From Mycolicibacterium lutetiense (GTDB lineage Bacteria > Actinomycetota > Actinomycetes > Mycobacteriales > Mycobacteriaceae), in NCBI RefSeq assembly GCF_017876775.1, contig NZ_JAGIOP010000001.1, forward strand, positions 1,240,001 through 1,304,000: a DNA stretch of 64,000 bases, read 5' to 3'. The translations under genes and the position numbers were made by a program. The notes below the pieces were generated by a model. The model made no database searches. It was not told where the DNA came from and worked only from the letters and a program-made list of their open reading frames with translations. Shown piece by piece: positions 27,961 to 35,898 of the stretch (the stretch's first letter is position 1; every line of letters begins with the position of its first letter).

Positions 27961-29247
27961 TTACAGTCCGGTCGGGAGATGCTGTGGGACGGCCGCATTC
28001 GTGGCTCCGGTGTCGAATGAAGCGTGGATCGGCGCACGACCGGCGTGCGATTCGGCACCTGCCGCGGCACCGGATTGTTCGGAGACGGTTTCGGGCTGGC
28101 CGTCACCGGTCTCGCCGACTTTCTCCTCGTTTGGTTCCTGCTGATCGGCTTGCTGTACTGCCTGAGTCACGGCCTGGGCAACCTGTCCTGCGGCACCCGC
28201 GAGACCGCCGAGTATGCCACCGCCGCCGCTGCCGGAACCGCCACCCATCTGAGGAAGCGATGGCATACCGCCCATTCCGGCGCCAGTGCTCGCGGCGTTC
28301 GTGGCGCCGGAAGGCATGCCCGTCGTGCTGGGCATCGTCGGCGTCGCCGGTGACCCGCTGCCGGCACCTGATCCACCGCCGCTGCCGCTGCCTGATCCGC
28401 TGCCTGATCCGTCGCCGGATTGGCCCCCTGAATCCCCAGTGCTTGTGGGTCCGCCCGGGCTACCGGGGTTGCTTGGTACGGGCGGAGTGCCCGGGTTGTC
28501 GGGCTCAGTCTGGCTGCCCGAGTCAGACGGTGACGCAGTTGAACCCGTTGATGGCGCCGCGCCCACCTGGCGGTACTTCTCGGTGGCTTCGCGTATCTGC
28601 GCGGCATTGTCTTGCACGTAGTTCATCAGGTTGCCAACCGTGAGGCCGGCGAATCCGCTCGCTGTCGCTACCGCAGCGATCTGGAGCGCAATTGACTCCG
28701 GGGCTCCCAAGACGGTGGCTTCCAGTGCCATTGCCACCGGAATCACCGCGGCCAAACCTTTTGACGCCCAGTCGACTTCACGGCGGGCATTGTCGACCTG
28801 TTGGGCCTGGGTGGACAAGATTCGCACGATGTCGTTGTCGGCTTCCAGCATGGTTGTCGCACGTTGGATCTGGTGCGAGTTTTGCGCCGTATAGGCGTCA
28901 GAAGCGGAGCCGGACCATGTCTCGGTGGGGTAGGCGCTCTCGAGGTTCTTCCCGTTGGACTGGAACAATTTGGCACCGTCGCTGAAGGCGCCACCACCAT
29001 CTGGGCTACCCTCACCCATGCTTGCGCTGGTTGCCATCAGGACGTACAAGCCGCCTTGGATCACCGGTGTGGCAATAGCTGAGGGGACGAGCAACTGCGA
29101 CCACTTGCCGGCGTCCCCAAGCAGACCGACCGCGCCCAGCGGATCGCCCTCCATGAGCTTCTTGAGGTCGCTGAAGGTGGTAAAGGCCAGCGTCCCTACC
29201 TTGAACTTGCTGGGCCCCTTGCTGCTCTCACCGCCCTCCGAACTCAT
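27961..29247 (-). CDS. EspA-like ESX-1 secretion-associated protein
   Basis: The 428-residue protein's helical N-terminal half carries WSGSASDAYTAQN near residue 112 (EspA: WLGSAADKYAGKN), then ASKGLAAVIPVAMALE (EspA: AKKGLEFVRPVAVDL), and a hydrophobic stretch at about 180-210. A long Gly/Ser/Pro low-complexity region (about 230-350) leads to an acidic tail with a GRAPIHA segment recalling EspA's ERAPVEA. EspA (392 residues) is an ESX-1 substrate co-secreted with EspC. EspE and related proteins share this architecture, so EspA-like is preferred because the next two genes match EspC and EspD. No strong ribosome binding site precedes the ATG at 29247. Confidence 0.82.
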   Translation of the reverse strand: MSSEGGESSKGPSKFKVGTLAFTTFSDLKKLMEGDPLGAVGLLGDAGKWSQLLVPSAIATPVIQGGLYVLMATSASMGEGSPDGGGAFSDGAKLFQSNGKNLESAYPTETWSGSASDAYTAQNSHQIQRATTMLEADNDIVRILSTQAQQVDNARREVDWASKGLAAVIPVAMALEATVLGAPESIALQIAAVATASGFAGLTVGNLMNYVQDNAAQIREATEKYRQVGAAPSTGSTASPSDSGSQTEPDNPGTPPVPSNPGSPGGPTSTGDSGGQSGDGSGSGSGSGSGGGSGAGSGSPATPTMPSTTGMPSGATNAASTGAGMGGMPSLPQMGGGSGSGGGGILGGLAGAAGQVAQAVTQAVQQADQQEPNEEKVGETGDGQPETVSEQSGAAAGAESHAGRAPIHASFDTGATNAAVPQHLPTGL

Positions 29248-29403
29248 GCTTGCGCCCGCGTATCGCCCATGGATTCATCAGTGTGCACGCCGATTGACCC
29301 TCCCGACAGCTTCAACGAATTTCGTCGCGGCGGCCCCACACCGCGCACTTGAGCGTAACAACGAGTCTGATGCGTTCATCGCACCAATTTCCCGGCTCGG
29401 CTC

Positions 29404-30900
29404 CTAACCAGCTTGTCCGTCAAGCGTATTGATCGCGGCGGCCGCCTGTGACGCATCCGTCTGCGACGGGGCATTCCACCAGATCTCGGGTTGCTTGGCG
29501 GCCCAGCCGGTGATCGCCTCCAACTCTGCGGCCAGCGAGATCAGCAGCGGCTCACTGTCGGCGGGCCCCATCAGTTGGACGCCGATCGGCAGGCCGTCGG
29601 AGGTGAAGCCGGCGGGCACGTTGATCGAGGGCCAGCCCAACAGGTTCCACGGCCACGTCACCGGGCAGGCGGCGATCGAGGCGCGCTCGGTGGCCGACCA
29701 CCCACGACGGTCGAATTCGTGTGTGAGCGGCGGAGGTTGGGCGGTGGTCGGCGCGATGATGACGTCGACGAGGTTGAAGATCCAGGAGATGCGGCGCTGC
29801 GCGGCGGCCTCGTGTGCCCGGGCCTTGCGCAACACGTCCTGTGACAACAACCGGCCGATCCGCATGTTGGCCACGGTGCGGTCGTCGTAGGCCACGTCGC
29901 CGAGTCGGTCGGTCCAGTCCAGCAGGCCGGCCGTGGAGCGGGCCAGGAAGTCCCATGACATCCGCAGGCTGTAGTTCGGGTCTTTTTCCACCACGCTGTG
30001 GCCCAGTTGTCCGAGTTGATCGGCGACGGTCTGCAGTGCGTCGCGGATCTCGGGGTGCAGGGTGGCCCGGAAACCGGTGAACGGGAACTTCGTCGACATG
30101 GCGACCCGCAGCGGGCCGGGTGCGCGGCCGACGTATTCGGCGGCCTGGATCGGTGCCGGCTTGTGCAGATCACCCTCGGCGTTACCGGATGCGGCGTCGA
30201 GCACGAGCGCGGCATCGGTGACGGTGCGGGCCAGCACCCCGTTGACCGTGATCCCGTTGAACGCCTCGGGCAGCGGCCAGGTGGAGATGCGTCCGCGCTG
30301 CGGCTTGATGCCGACCAGGTGCGTCCACGCCGCGGGGATACGGACACTGCCTGCACCGTCGGATCCGATGGCGGCGGTCACCAGGCCCGCGGCGACGGCC
30401 GCGGCGCTGCCGCCCGAGGAGCCGCCCGGGCTGTGCTTGCGCGACCACGGGTTACGGGTGTGGCCGAACCCCGGCCCACCGGTGAACGGCCATTGCCCGA
30501 GCTCGCAGCTGTTGGTCTTTCCGACGATCACCGCTCCGGCCGCCTTCAGGCGGCGCACCACCTCGGCGTCGTCGGTGGCGACGCGCGTGGTGCCATCGGT
30601 GCCGAACCGGGTGGGCGTCCCGGCGACGTCGACGTCGTCCTTGACCGCGATCGGGATTCCCAGCAGTGGGAGTTGTTTGCCGGCTGTGCGAGCCGTGTCG
30701 GCCCTGGCAGCGTCGGCCAGCGCCTGCTCGGTCAGCACGACGCGGAACGCGTTGAGGGTGGACTGGCTCGCTGAGATGGCGTGCAGCGACTGCGCTACCA
30801 GTTCCTCAGACGTGACTGCGCCGCTGGCAAGTTGGTAGAGCTGATTGGTCAGGGTGGGAAACCGGGCAGAGCTTGAGTCGGAAGTCGCAGATTTGGCCAT
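29404..30900 (-). CDS. amiA2: amidase signature family enzyme (AmiA2-type)
   Basis: The 498-residue amidase has the complete Ser-cisSer-Lys machinery: Lys in IAVKDDVDVAG near 86, the glycine/serine signature PGGSSGGSAAAVAAG near 162, and nucleophile region GSDGAGSVRIP. It hydrolyses amides of unidentified substrates. ATG at 30900 gives a length close to M. tuberculosis AmiA2 (484). A frame extending to 31308 is antisense to recO and was rejected. It lies divergent from recO, as in other mycobacteria, but is separated from era by the esp insertion. Confidence 0.9.
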   Translation of the reverse strand: MAKSATSDSSSARFPTLTNQLYQLASGAVTSEELVAQSLHAISASQSTLNAFRVVLTEQALADAARADTARTAGKQLPLLGIPIAVKDDVDVAGTPTRFGTDGTTRVATDDAEVVRRLKAAGAVIVGKTNSCELGQWPFTGGPGFGHTRNPWSRKHSPGGSSGGSAAAVAAGLVTAAIGSDGAGSVRIPAAWTHLVGIKPQRGRISTWPLPEAFNGITVNGVLARTVTDAALVLDAASGNAEGDLHKPAPIQAAEYVGRAPGPLRVAMSTKFPFTGFRATLHPEIRDALQTVADQLGQLGHSVVEKDPNYSLRMSWDFLARSTAGLLDWTDRLGDVAYDDRTVANMRIGRLLSQDVLRKARAHEAAAQRRISWIFNLVDVIIAPTTAQPPPLTHEFDRRGWSATERASIAACPVTWPWNLLGWPSINVPAGFTSDGLPIGVQLMGPADSEPLLISLAAELEAITGWAAKQPEIWWNAPSQTDASQAAAAINTLDGQAG

Positions 30901-30963
30901 CACTTTCGAGAATATCGGCGGTGCGTAACGGAACCTGTCCGGCCATGGTGCGACACTGTCACG

Positions 30964-31815
30964 ATGCGGCTGTACCGGGACCGGGCGGTGGTGCTGCGCC
31001 AGCACAAGCTCGGCGAAGCCGACCGGATCGTCACCCTGCTCACCCGCGACCATGGTTTGGTGCGCGCGGTGGCCAAGGGAGTCCGGCGTACCCGCAGCAA
31101 GTTCGGTGCGCGGCTGGAACCGTTTGCCCACATCGACGTGCAACTGCACCCGGGGCGCAACCTCGACATCGTCACCCAGGTGCAGGCCATCGACGCGTTC
31201 GCCGCTGACATCGTCAGTGATTACGGTCGCTACACCAGTGCCTGCGCGATGCTGGAGACCGCCGAGCGACTGGCCGGAGAGGAGCGGGCACCGATGCCCG
31301 ACCTGCACCGGCTCACGGTGGCTGCGTTGCGTGCGGTGGCCGACGGCCGCCGGGCCCGCGAGTTGGTGCTGGATTCCTACCTACTGCGGGCGATGGCGAT
31401 CGCCGGGTGGGCGCCGGCGCTGACCGAGTGCGCCCGCTGCGCCGCGCCGGGTCCGCACCGGGCATTTCACGTCGCTGTCGGCGGCAGTGTGTGCGTGCAC
31501 TGTCGGCCCAGCGGATCCAGCACTCCGCCCCAGCCCGTACTGGAACTGATGTCGGCGCTGCACGAGGGTGACTGGGACTACGCCGAGGCATCCACATCGG
31601 GGCATCGCAGTCAGGCCAGCGGGCTGATCGCGGCGCATCTGCAATGGCACCTGGAGCGGCAGCTGCGGACATTGCCTCTGGTCGAGCGGGCGTACCGGAT
31701 CGATCGGACAGTCGCCGAACAGCGCGCGACGCTGGTCAGGCAGGATATGGTCCATGGTTTTGAAGCGGGACAAGCAGGGCAAGACCACCTACCCACAGCT
31801 GCCCCCGGCGCCTGA
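30964..31815 (+). CDS. recO: RecO, recombination mediator
   Basis: The 283-residue protein acts in the RecFOR pathway, loading RecA on gapped DNA and annealing strands. An N-terminal OB-fold ([21 protein letters not shown], then [16 protein letters not shown]) is followed by a helical region and a zinc site (CARCAAPG ... CVHC, about 157-180). It starts at ATG 63 bases from the divergent amidase start, and its 3' end overlaps uppS by 62 bases. It is slightly longer than M. tuberculosis RecO (265), mostly at the C-terminus. Confidence 0.94.
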   Translation: MRLYRDRAVVLRQHKLGEADRIVTLLTRDHGLVRAVAKGVRRTRSKFGARLEPFAHIDVQLHPGRNLDIVTQVQAIDAFAADIVSDYGRYTSACAMLETAERLAGEERAPMPDLHRLTVAALRAVADGRRARELVLDSYLLRAMAIAGWAPALTECARCAAPGPHRAFHVAVGGSVCVHCRPSGSSTPPQPVLELMSALHEGDWDYAEASTSGHRSQASGLIAAHLQWHLERQLRTLPLVERAYRIDRTVAEQRATLVRQDMVHGFEAGQAGQDHLPTAAPGA

Positions 31816-32644
31816 GGACTATCCGGTCTTCCCGGATACCTCGACGTGGCCCGTCGTCTTCCCTGAAATCCCGGCCGGTACCAACGGCCGCTTCGCCCGC
31901 CCGCCCCAACACACGTCCAAGGCGGTCGCGCCCCGGATCCCTGCCGATCAGGTGCCCAATCACGTCGCCGTGGTGATGGACGGCAACGGTCGGTGGGCCA
32001 CCCAGCGCGGCCTGGGCCGCACCGAAGGCCACAAGATGGGCGAGGCGGTGCTGATCGACATCACCTGCGGTGCCATCGAATTGGGTATCAAGCACTTGAG
32101 CGTCTACGCGTTCTCCACCGAGAACTGGAAGCGCAGCGCCGAAGAGGTCCGGTTCCTGATGGGGTTCAACCGGGAGGTGGTGCGCCGCCGCCGGGAGAAC
32201 CTGAACGCCATGGGCGTGAACATGCGCTGGGTCGGATCGCGGCCCAAGATGTGGCGCAGTGTCATCAAGGAGTTCGACATCGCCGAGCAGATGACCGTCG
32301 ACAACGACGTCATCACGGTCAACTACTGCGTCAACTACGGTGGTCGCACCGAACTCGTCGAGGCTGCCCAAGCACTGGCTGCCGAGGCCGTCGCGGGCAA
32401 GATCAATCCGAGCCGGATCAGTGAGGCGTCTTTCGCCAAGCATCTGCACCGCCCCGACATCCCCGACGTGGATCTGTTCATCCGGACGTCGGGGGAGCAG
32501 CGGGCCAGCAACTTTCTGCTGTGGCAGTCGGCATACGCCGAGTTCGTGTTCCAGGACAAGCTGTGGCCCGATTACGACCGGCGCGACCTGTGGGACGCAT
32601 GCGAGGAGTACGTGAACCGCAACCGTCGCTTCGGAAGGGCTTGA
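31754..32644 (+). CDS. uppS: decaprenyl diphosphate synthase (UppS, Rv2361c-type)
   Basis: The 296-residue cis-prenyltransferase makes the decaprenyl diphosphate from which the mycobacterial cell-wall lipid carrier is derived. The catalytic motif [12 protein letters not shown] with the key Asp lies near residue 76, followed by [21 protein letters not shown] and the C-terminal [11 protein letters not shown]. Length equals that of M. tuberculosis Rv2361c, supporting ATG at 31754 despite the 62-base overlap with recO. It is followed after 1 base by the next gene. Confidence 0.95.
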   Translation: MVLKRDKQGKTTYPQLPPAPEDYPVFPDTSTWPVVFPEIPAGTNGRFARPPQHTSKAVAPRIPADQVPNHVAVVMDGNGRWATQRGLGRTEGHKMGEAVLIDITCGAIELGIKHLSVYAFSTENWKRSAEEVRFLMGFNREVVRRRRENLNAMGVNMRWVGSRPKMWRSVIKEFDIAEQMTVDNDVITVNYCVNYGGRTELVEAAQALAAEAVAGKINPSRISEASFAKHLHRPDIPDVDLFIRTSGEQRASNFLLWQSAYAEFVFQDKLWPDYDRRDLWDACEEYVNRNRRFGRA

Positions 32645-32645
32645 T

Positions 32646-33128
32646 ATGGCCGGGTCCGGCGGGCAGGAGCGCAGCGACCGGGGAATGTCACTGCTGGAGC
32701 GGTTGTCGTCGGTACTCGGTGAGGTGATGTCCGTCGTCGAGGAAGCCGACGAAGCGCTGACCGTGACGGTCGACGGTTCGGTGGCCTCGGTGCGGGTGGT
32801 GGCCATCGCCGAGGACCTGGAGCTGGTGTCGCTGACCCAGCCGCTGGCCTGGGACCTGCCGCTGAACAGCAAGATTCGCGAACGGGTGTCCGACCATGCC
32901 AGCAAGACCATGTTGGGCACGGTCGTCCTGGTGGAAAAGCTGGTCGAGACGCCCACCAACGGCGCAACCCCCAAAGGCGCTGCGCGCAAGCGGCCGGCCA
33001 AGAAGGTCGCCGACGTGATGCTGCGCTACAACTTCCCGGCCGCCGGACTCACCGACGACGCGCTGCGCACCCTGATCCTCATGGTGCTTGCCACCGGCGG
33101 CGACGTGCGTCGGGACCTGATGTCGTGA
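32646..33128 (+). CDS. conserved mycobacterial protein (Rv2360c-type), unknown function
   Basis: The 160-residue soluble protein has no membrane segment or catalytic motif. It has a two-part layout: an N-terminal beta-rich part (TVTVDGSVASVRVVAIAEDLELV), a basic linker (PKGAARKRPAKKVAD) and a short C-terminal helical part (GLTDDALRTLILMVL). The first 13 residues (MAGSGGQERSDRG) are encoded by a GAGCGCAGCGAC repeat-like stretch, so the true start may be the ATG at 32685. It is conserved between uppS and zur in mycobacteria. Confidence 0.78.
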   Translation: MAGSGGQERSDRGMSLLERLSSVLGEVMSVVEEADEALTVTVDGSVASVRVVAIAEDLELVSLTQPLAWDLPLNSKIRERVSDHASKTMLGTVVLVEKLVETPTNGATPKGAARKRPAKKVADVMLRYNFPAAGLTDDALRTLILMVLATGGDVRRDLMS

Positions 33129-33159
33129 CTGCCGACGAGCGCTCGCGCGAGGAACCGAC

Positions 33160-33561
33160 GTGAGCGCGGTCATCCGGATCGTCGCGGCCGTAGTGGTGGA
33201 CGAGCACCACCGGTTGCTCCTCGTCCGCAAGCGTGGGACCACGGCGTTCATGCAGCCCGGCGGGAAGATAGAGCCGGGGGAGCAGCCAATCGAGGCGCTT
33301 ATCCGCGAGGTCCGCGAGGAGCTCGGGGTCGGATTCGATCCCGCGGCTGCTGATGAGCTCGGCCATTTCACCGCCGCCGCCGCCAATGAACCCGGCCACT
33401 CCGTCGATGCGTGGCTGTACCTGGTGAGCCTCGACGGCGAGCCGCGGCCGCAGGCCGAGATCGCCGAGATGACCTGGATCGACCGTCACACACCCGGTGA
33501 CATCGAGTTGGCGCCGCTCACTCGCGACGTCGTGTTCGGGCTGGTACGCGATCGGGCTTAG
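33160..33561 (+). CDS. Nudix hydrolase
   Basis: The 133-residue protein has a full Nudix box, GKIEPGEQPIEALIREVREELGV, near residues 39-61, including the REVREE metal-binding glutamates. Family members hydrolyse nucleoside diphosphates linked to other groups, such as oxidised dNTPs or nucleotide sugars; the substrate is not predictable here. GTG at 33160 follows an intergenic stretch with GACGAGCGCTCGCGCGAGG, a type of short repeat common near mycobacterial gene starts. Convergent with zur. Confidence 0.88.
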   Translation: MSAVIRIVAAVVVDEHHRLLLVRKRGTTAFMQPGGKIEPGEQPIEALIREVREELGVGFDPAAADELGHFTAAAANEPGHSVDAWLYLVSLDGEPRPQAEIAEMTWIDRHTPGDIELAPLTRDVVFGLVRDRA

Positions 33562-33573
33562 CTGCCCCACGTG

Positions 33574-33621
33574 TGAAGCGCCATGGCGGAAAATCGGCCG
33601 TGGGACCGCCTCCACGCTTCA
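33574..33621. terminator. nested inverted repeat between Nudix gene and zur
   Basis: Outer arms TGAAGCG (33574-33580) and CGCTTCA (33615-33621) enclose inner arms GGCGG (33585-33589) and CCGCC (33606-33610). The element fills the gap between two convergent genes and probably folds as a terminator. It may also be a dispersed repeat. Confidence 0.45.
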
Positions 33622-33636
33622 TAGGTGGAAAGTCGG

Positions 33637-34035
33637 TCAGTTGACCCCGTCGCCGCAGGCGCGGCACATGCCGAAGATCTCGATCGTGTGGCTCACGTCG
33701 GAGAAACCGTGTTCGCGGGCCACGTCGGCGGCCCAGGCCTCGACCTGGCCGCCCGAGATCTCGACGGTCGCGCCGCAGGCTCGGCACACCAGATGGTGGT
33801 GATGGTCCTCAGAGCAGCGCCGGTAGACCGACTCACCGGTGTCGGTGCGCAGCGTGTCGACGATCCCGGTGGTGGCCATGGTCTGAAGGGTGCGGTACAC
33901 CGTGGTCAGGCCGATTCCCTGGCCGCGGCGACGCAGCTCGTCGTGCAGCTCCTGGGCGGAGCGGAATCCTTCGGTCTCATTGAGCAGGTCGGCGATCGCC
34001 GCGCGCTGCCGGGTGGACCGGACTGCCCCCGTCAT
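33637..34035 (-). CDS. zur: Zur (FurB), zinc-responsive Fur-family repressor
   Basis: The 132-residue Fur-family regulator has a winged helix (RSTRQRAAIADLL, GLTTVYRTLQTM), the HHHHLVCRACG metal/dimerisation segment near residue 78 and a second structural-zinc pair CRAC at the C-terminus. The mycobacterial protein represses zinc uptake genes and alternative ribosomal proteins. It is the second gene of the smtB-zur operon, with its start overlapping the smtB stop (ATGA). The order smtB-zur-glyS matches M. tuberculosis. Confidence 0.95.
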   Translation of the reverse strand: MTGAVRSTRQRAAIADLLNETEGFRSAQELHDELRRRGQGIGLTTVYRTLQTMATTGIVDTLRTDTGESVYRRCSEDHHHHLVCRACGATVEISGGQVEAWAADVAREHGFSDVSHTIEIFGMCRACGDGVN

Positions 34036-34400
34036 GGGTGATCCTCACCGGCGTGGGCCACGGCGTCGGCGACGATGTGGGCCAGGTGGTGATCGACCAG
34101 GTGGTAGAGGACCTCGCGGCCGGCCCGCTCGCTGGCCACGACTCCGGCCTGCTTGAGAATCCGCAGGTGCTGGCTCACCAGCGGCTGCGGCACGTCGAGT
34201 GCGTCGACCAATTCGTGCACGCAGCGCGCCGACTGCTGCAGCTGCAGCACGATCGCGATACGCAATGGGGCGGCCAGTGCGCGCAGCAACTCGCCCGCGG
34301 TGGCGAGGACGTTGCGCGAAGGCATTTCGGGCGCCGGGGCAGTGTTGGGCTCGCGGGCGTCGTCGTGCTGGTTCTCCGCCAAATTGGAAATCGTTTTCAT
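34032..34400 (-). CDS. smtB: SmtB, ArsR/SmtB-family zinc-sensing repressor
   Basis: The 122-residue regulator has a winged helix (LLRALAAPLRIAIVLQL, CVHELVDALDVPQPLVSQHLRILKQAG) and a C-terminal helix with metal-ligand candidates (DHHLAHIVADAVAHAGEDH). It autorepresses smtB-zur and releases DNA when zinc is bound. ATG at 34400 (MKTISNL) was chosen; an upstream TTG at 34436 would place the palindrome at 34414-34433 inside the coding region. The N-terminal part is variable in this family. Confidence 0.9.
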   Translation of the reverse strand: MKTISNLAENQHDDAREPNTAPAPEMPSRNVLATAGELLRALAAPLRIAIVLQLQQSARCVHELVDALDVPQPLVSQHLRILKQAGVVASERAGREVLYHLVDHHLAHIVADAVAHAGEDHP

Positions 34401-34413
34401 TACGGGCCAGAAT

Positions 34414-34433
34414 ACATGCGCGATATTGCATGT
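34414..34433. promoter_or_regulatory. palindromic operator candidate upstream of smtB-zur
   Basis: A perfect inverted repeat, ACATGC (34414-34419) with GCATGT (34428-34433), and an AT-containing 8-base centre (GCGATATT) lies 14 bases upstream of the chosen smtB start, in the smtB/glyS divergent region. Position and symmetry fit an ArsR/SmtB operator; binding is inferred. Confidence 0.5.
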
Positions 34434-34497
34434 CAACCGGCCTGGCGGTCACGCCGGATTATCGCTGTCGACGAGCGGGTGGCTACGCTGATGCACC

Positions 34498-35895
34498 GTG
34501 GCATCCATCATCGATACCGTTGCGAACCTGGCGAAACGCCGTGGCCTTGTCTTCCAGTCCGGAGAGATCTACGGCGGCACCAAGTCCGCGTGGGACTACG
34601 GGCCGCTCGGTGTCGAGCTCAAGGAGAACATCAAGCGCCAGTGGTGGAAGTCCATGGTCACCGGCCGCGACGATGTCGTCGGTCTGGACAGCGCGATCAT
34701 CCTGCCGCGCCAGGTGTGGGTCGCCTCCGGCCACGTCGAGGTCTTCAATGATCCGCTGGTGGAGTGCCTGAACTGCCACAAGCGTCATCGCCAGGACCAC
34801 ATGCAGGAGGCGTACGCCGCGAAGAAGAGCACCCGCGACACCGTCGTGGATCCAGACACCGTCTCGATGGCGGAGATCGTCTGCCCCGACTGCGGCACCA
34901 AAGGGCAGTGGACCGAGCCGCGCGACTTCAACATGATGCTCAAGACCTACCTCGGACCGATCGAGTCGGAGGACGGCCTGCACTATCTGCGCCCAGAGAC
35001 CGCTCAGGGCATCTTCGTCAACTTCGCCAACGTGGTGACCACCGCGCGTAAGAAGCCGCCGTTCGGCATCGGCCAGATCGGCAAGAGCTTCCGCAACGAG
35101 ATCACCCCGGGCAACTTCATCTTCCGCACCCGCGAGTTCGAGCAGATGGAGATGGAGTTCTTCGTCGAGCCGTCCACGGCGCCGGAATGGCACAAGTACT
35201 GGATCGAAACGCGGCTGCAGTGGTACGTCGACCTCGGCATCAACCGGGACAACCTGCGGCTGTACGACCATCCCAAGGAGAAGTTGTCGCACTACTCCGA
35301 CGGCACCGTCGACATCGAGTACAAGTTCGGTTTCGCCGGCAACCCCTGGGGTGAGCTGGAAGGCATCGCCAACCGCACCAACTTCGACTTGACCACGCAC
35401 TCAGAGCATTCCGGTGCCGACCTGTCGTTCTACGATCAGGGGACCGACACCCGCTACGTGCCGTACGTGATCGAACCCGCGGCCGGCCTGACCCGCTCGC
35501 TGATGGCGTTCCTGGTCGACTCCTACACCGAGGACGAGGCCCCGAACGCCAAGGGCGGGGTGGACAAGCGCACCGTACTCAAGCTCGATCCGCGCCTGGC
35601 CCCGATCAAGGCCGCGGTGCTGCCGTTGTCGCGCAATGCCGACCTGTCACCCAAGGCCCGCGACCTGGCTGCCGAGCTGCGCAAGAACTGGAACGTCGAA
35701 TTCGACGACGCCGGTGCGATCGGCCGCCGCTACCGCCGCCAGGACGAGATCGGCACACCGTATTGCGTGACAGTCGATTTCGACACCCTGGAGGACAACG
35801 CGGTCACCATCCGTGAGCGCGACGCCATGACCCAGGAGCGCATCGCACTGGACAAGGTGTCGGACTACCTGGCCGTGCGGCTCAAGGGCGCCTGA
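34498..35895 (+). CDS. glyS: glycyl-tRNA synthetase (dimeric type)
   Basis: The 465-residue class II synthetase attaches glycine to tRNA-Gly. Motif 1 region [12 protein letters not shown] at the N-terminus, an insertion with two CxxC pairs ([16 protein letters not shown]), motif 2 [24 protein letters not shown], and motif 3 [14 protein letters not shown] are all visible. The anticodon-binding domain ends the chain ([22 protein letters not shown]). GTG at 34498. It is divergent from smtB, and its stop is 3 bases from the convergent TPM-domain gene. Confidence 0.97.
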   Translation: MASIIDTVANLAKRRGLVFQSGEIYGGTKSAWDYGPLGVELKENIKRQWWKSMVTGRDDVVGLDSAIILPRQVWVASGHVEVFNDPLVECLNCHKRHRQDHMQEAYAAKKSTRDTVVDPDTVSMAEIVCPDCGTKGQWTEPRDFNMMLKTYLGPIESEDGLHYLRPETAQGIFVNFANVVTTARKKPPFGIGQIGKSFRNEITPGNFIFRTREFEQMEMEFFVEPSTAPEWHKYWIETRLQWYVDLGINRDNLRLYDHPKEKLSHYSDGTVDIEYKFGFAGNPWGELEGIANRTNFDLTTHSEHSGADLSFYDQGTDTRYVPYVIEPAAGLTRSLMAFLVDSYTEDEAPNAKGGVDKRTVLKLDPRLAPIKAAVLPLSRNADLSPKARDLAAELRKNWNVEFDDAGAIGRRYRRQDEIGTPYCVTVDFDTLEDNAVTIRERDAMTQERIALDKVSDYLAVRLKGA

Positions 35896-35898
35896 CCG

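Noticed and set aside
29400..31308. 634-residue reading of the amidase gene
   Set aside because: The first 136 residues are antisense to recO; the ATG at 30900 gives the family's usual length.
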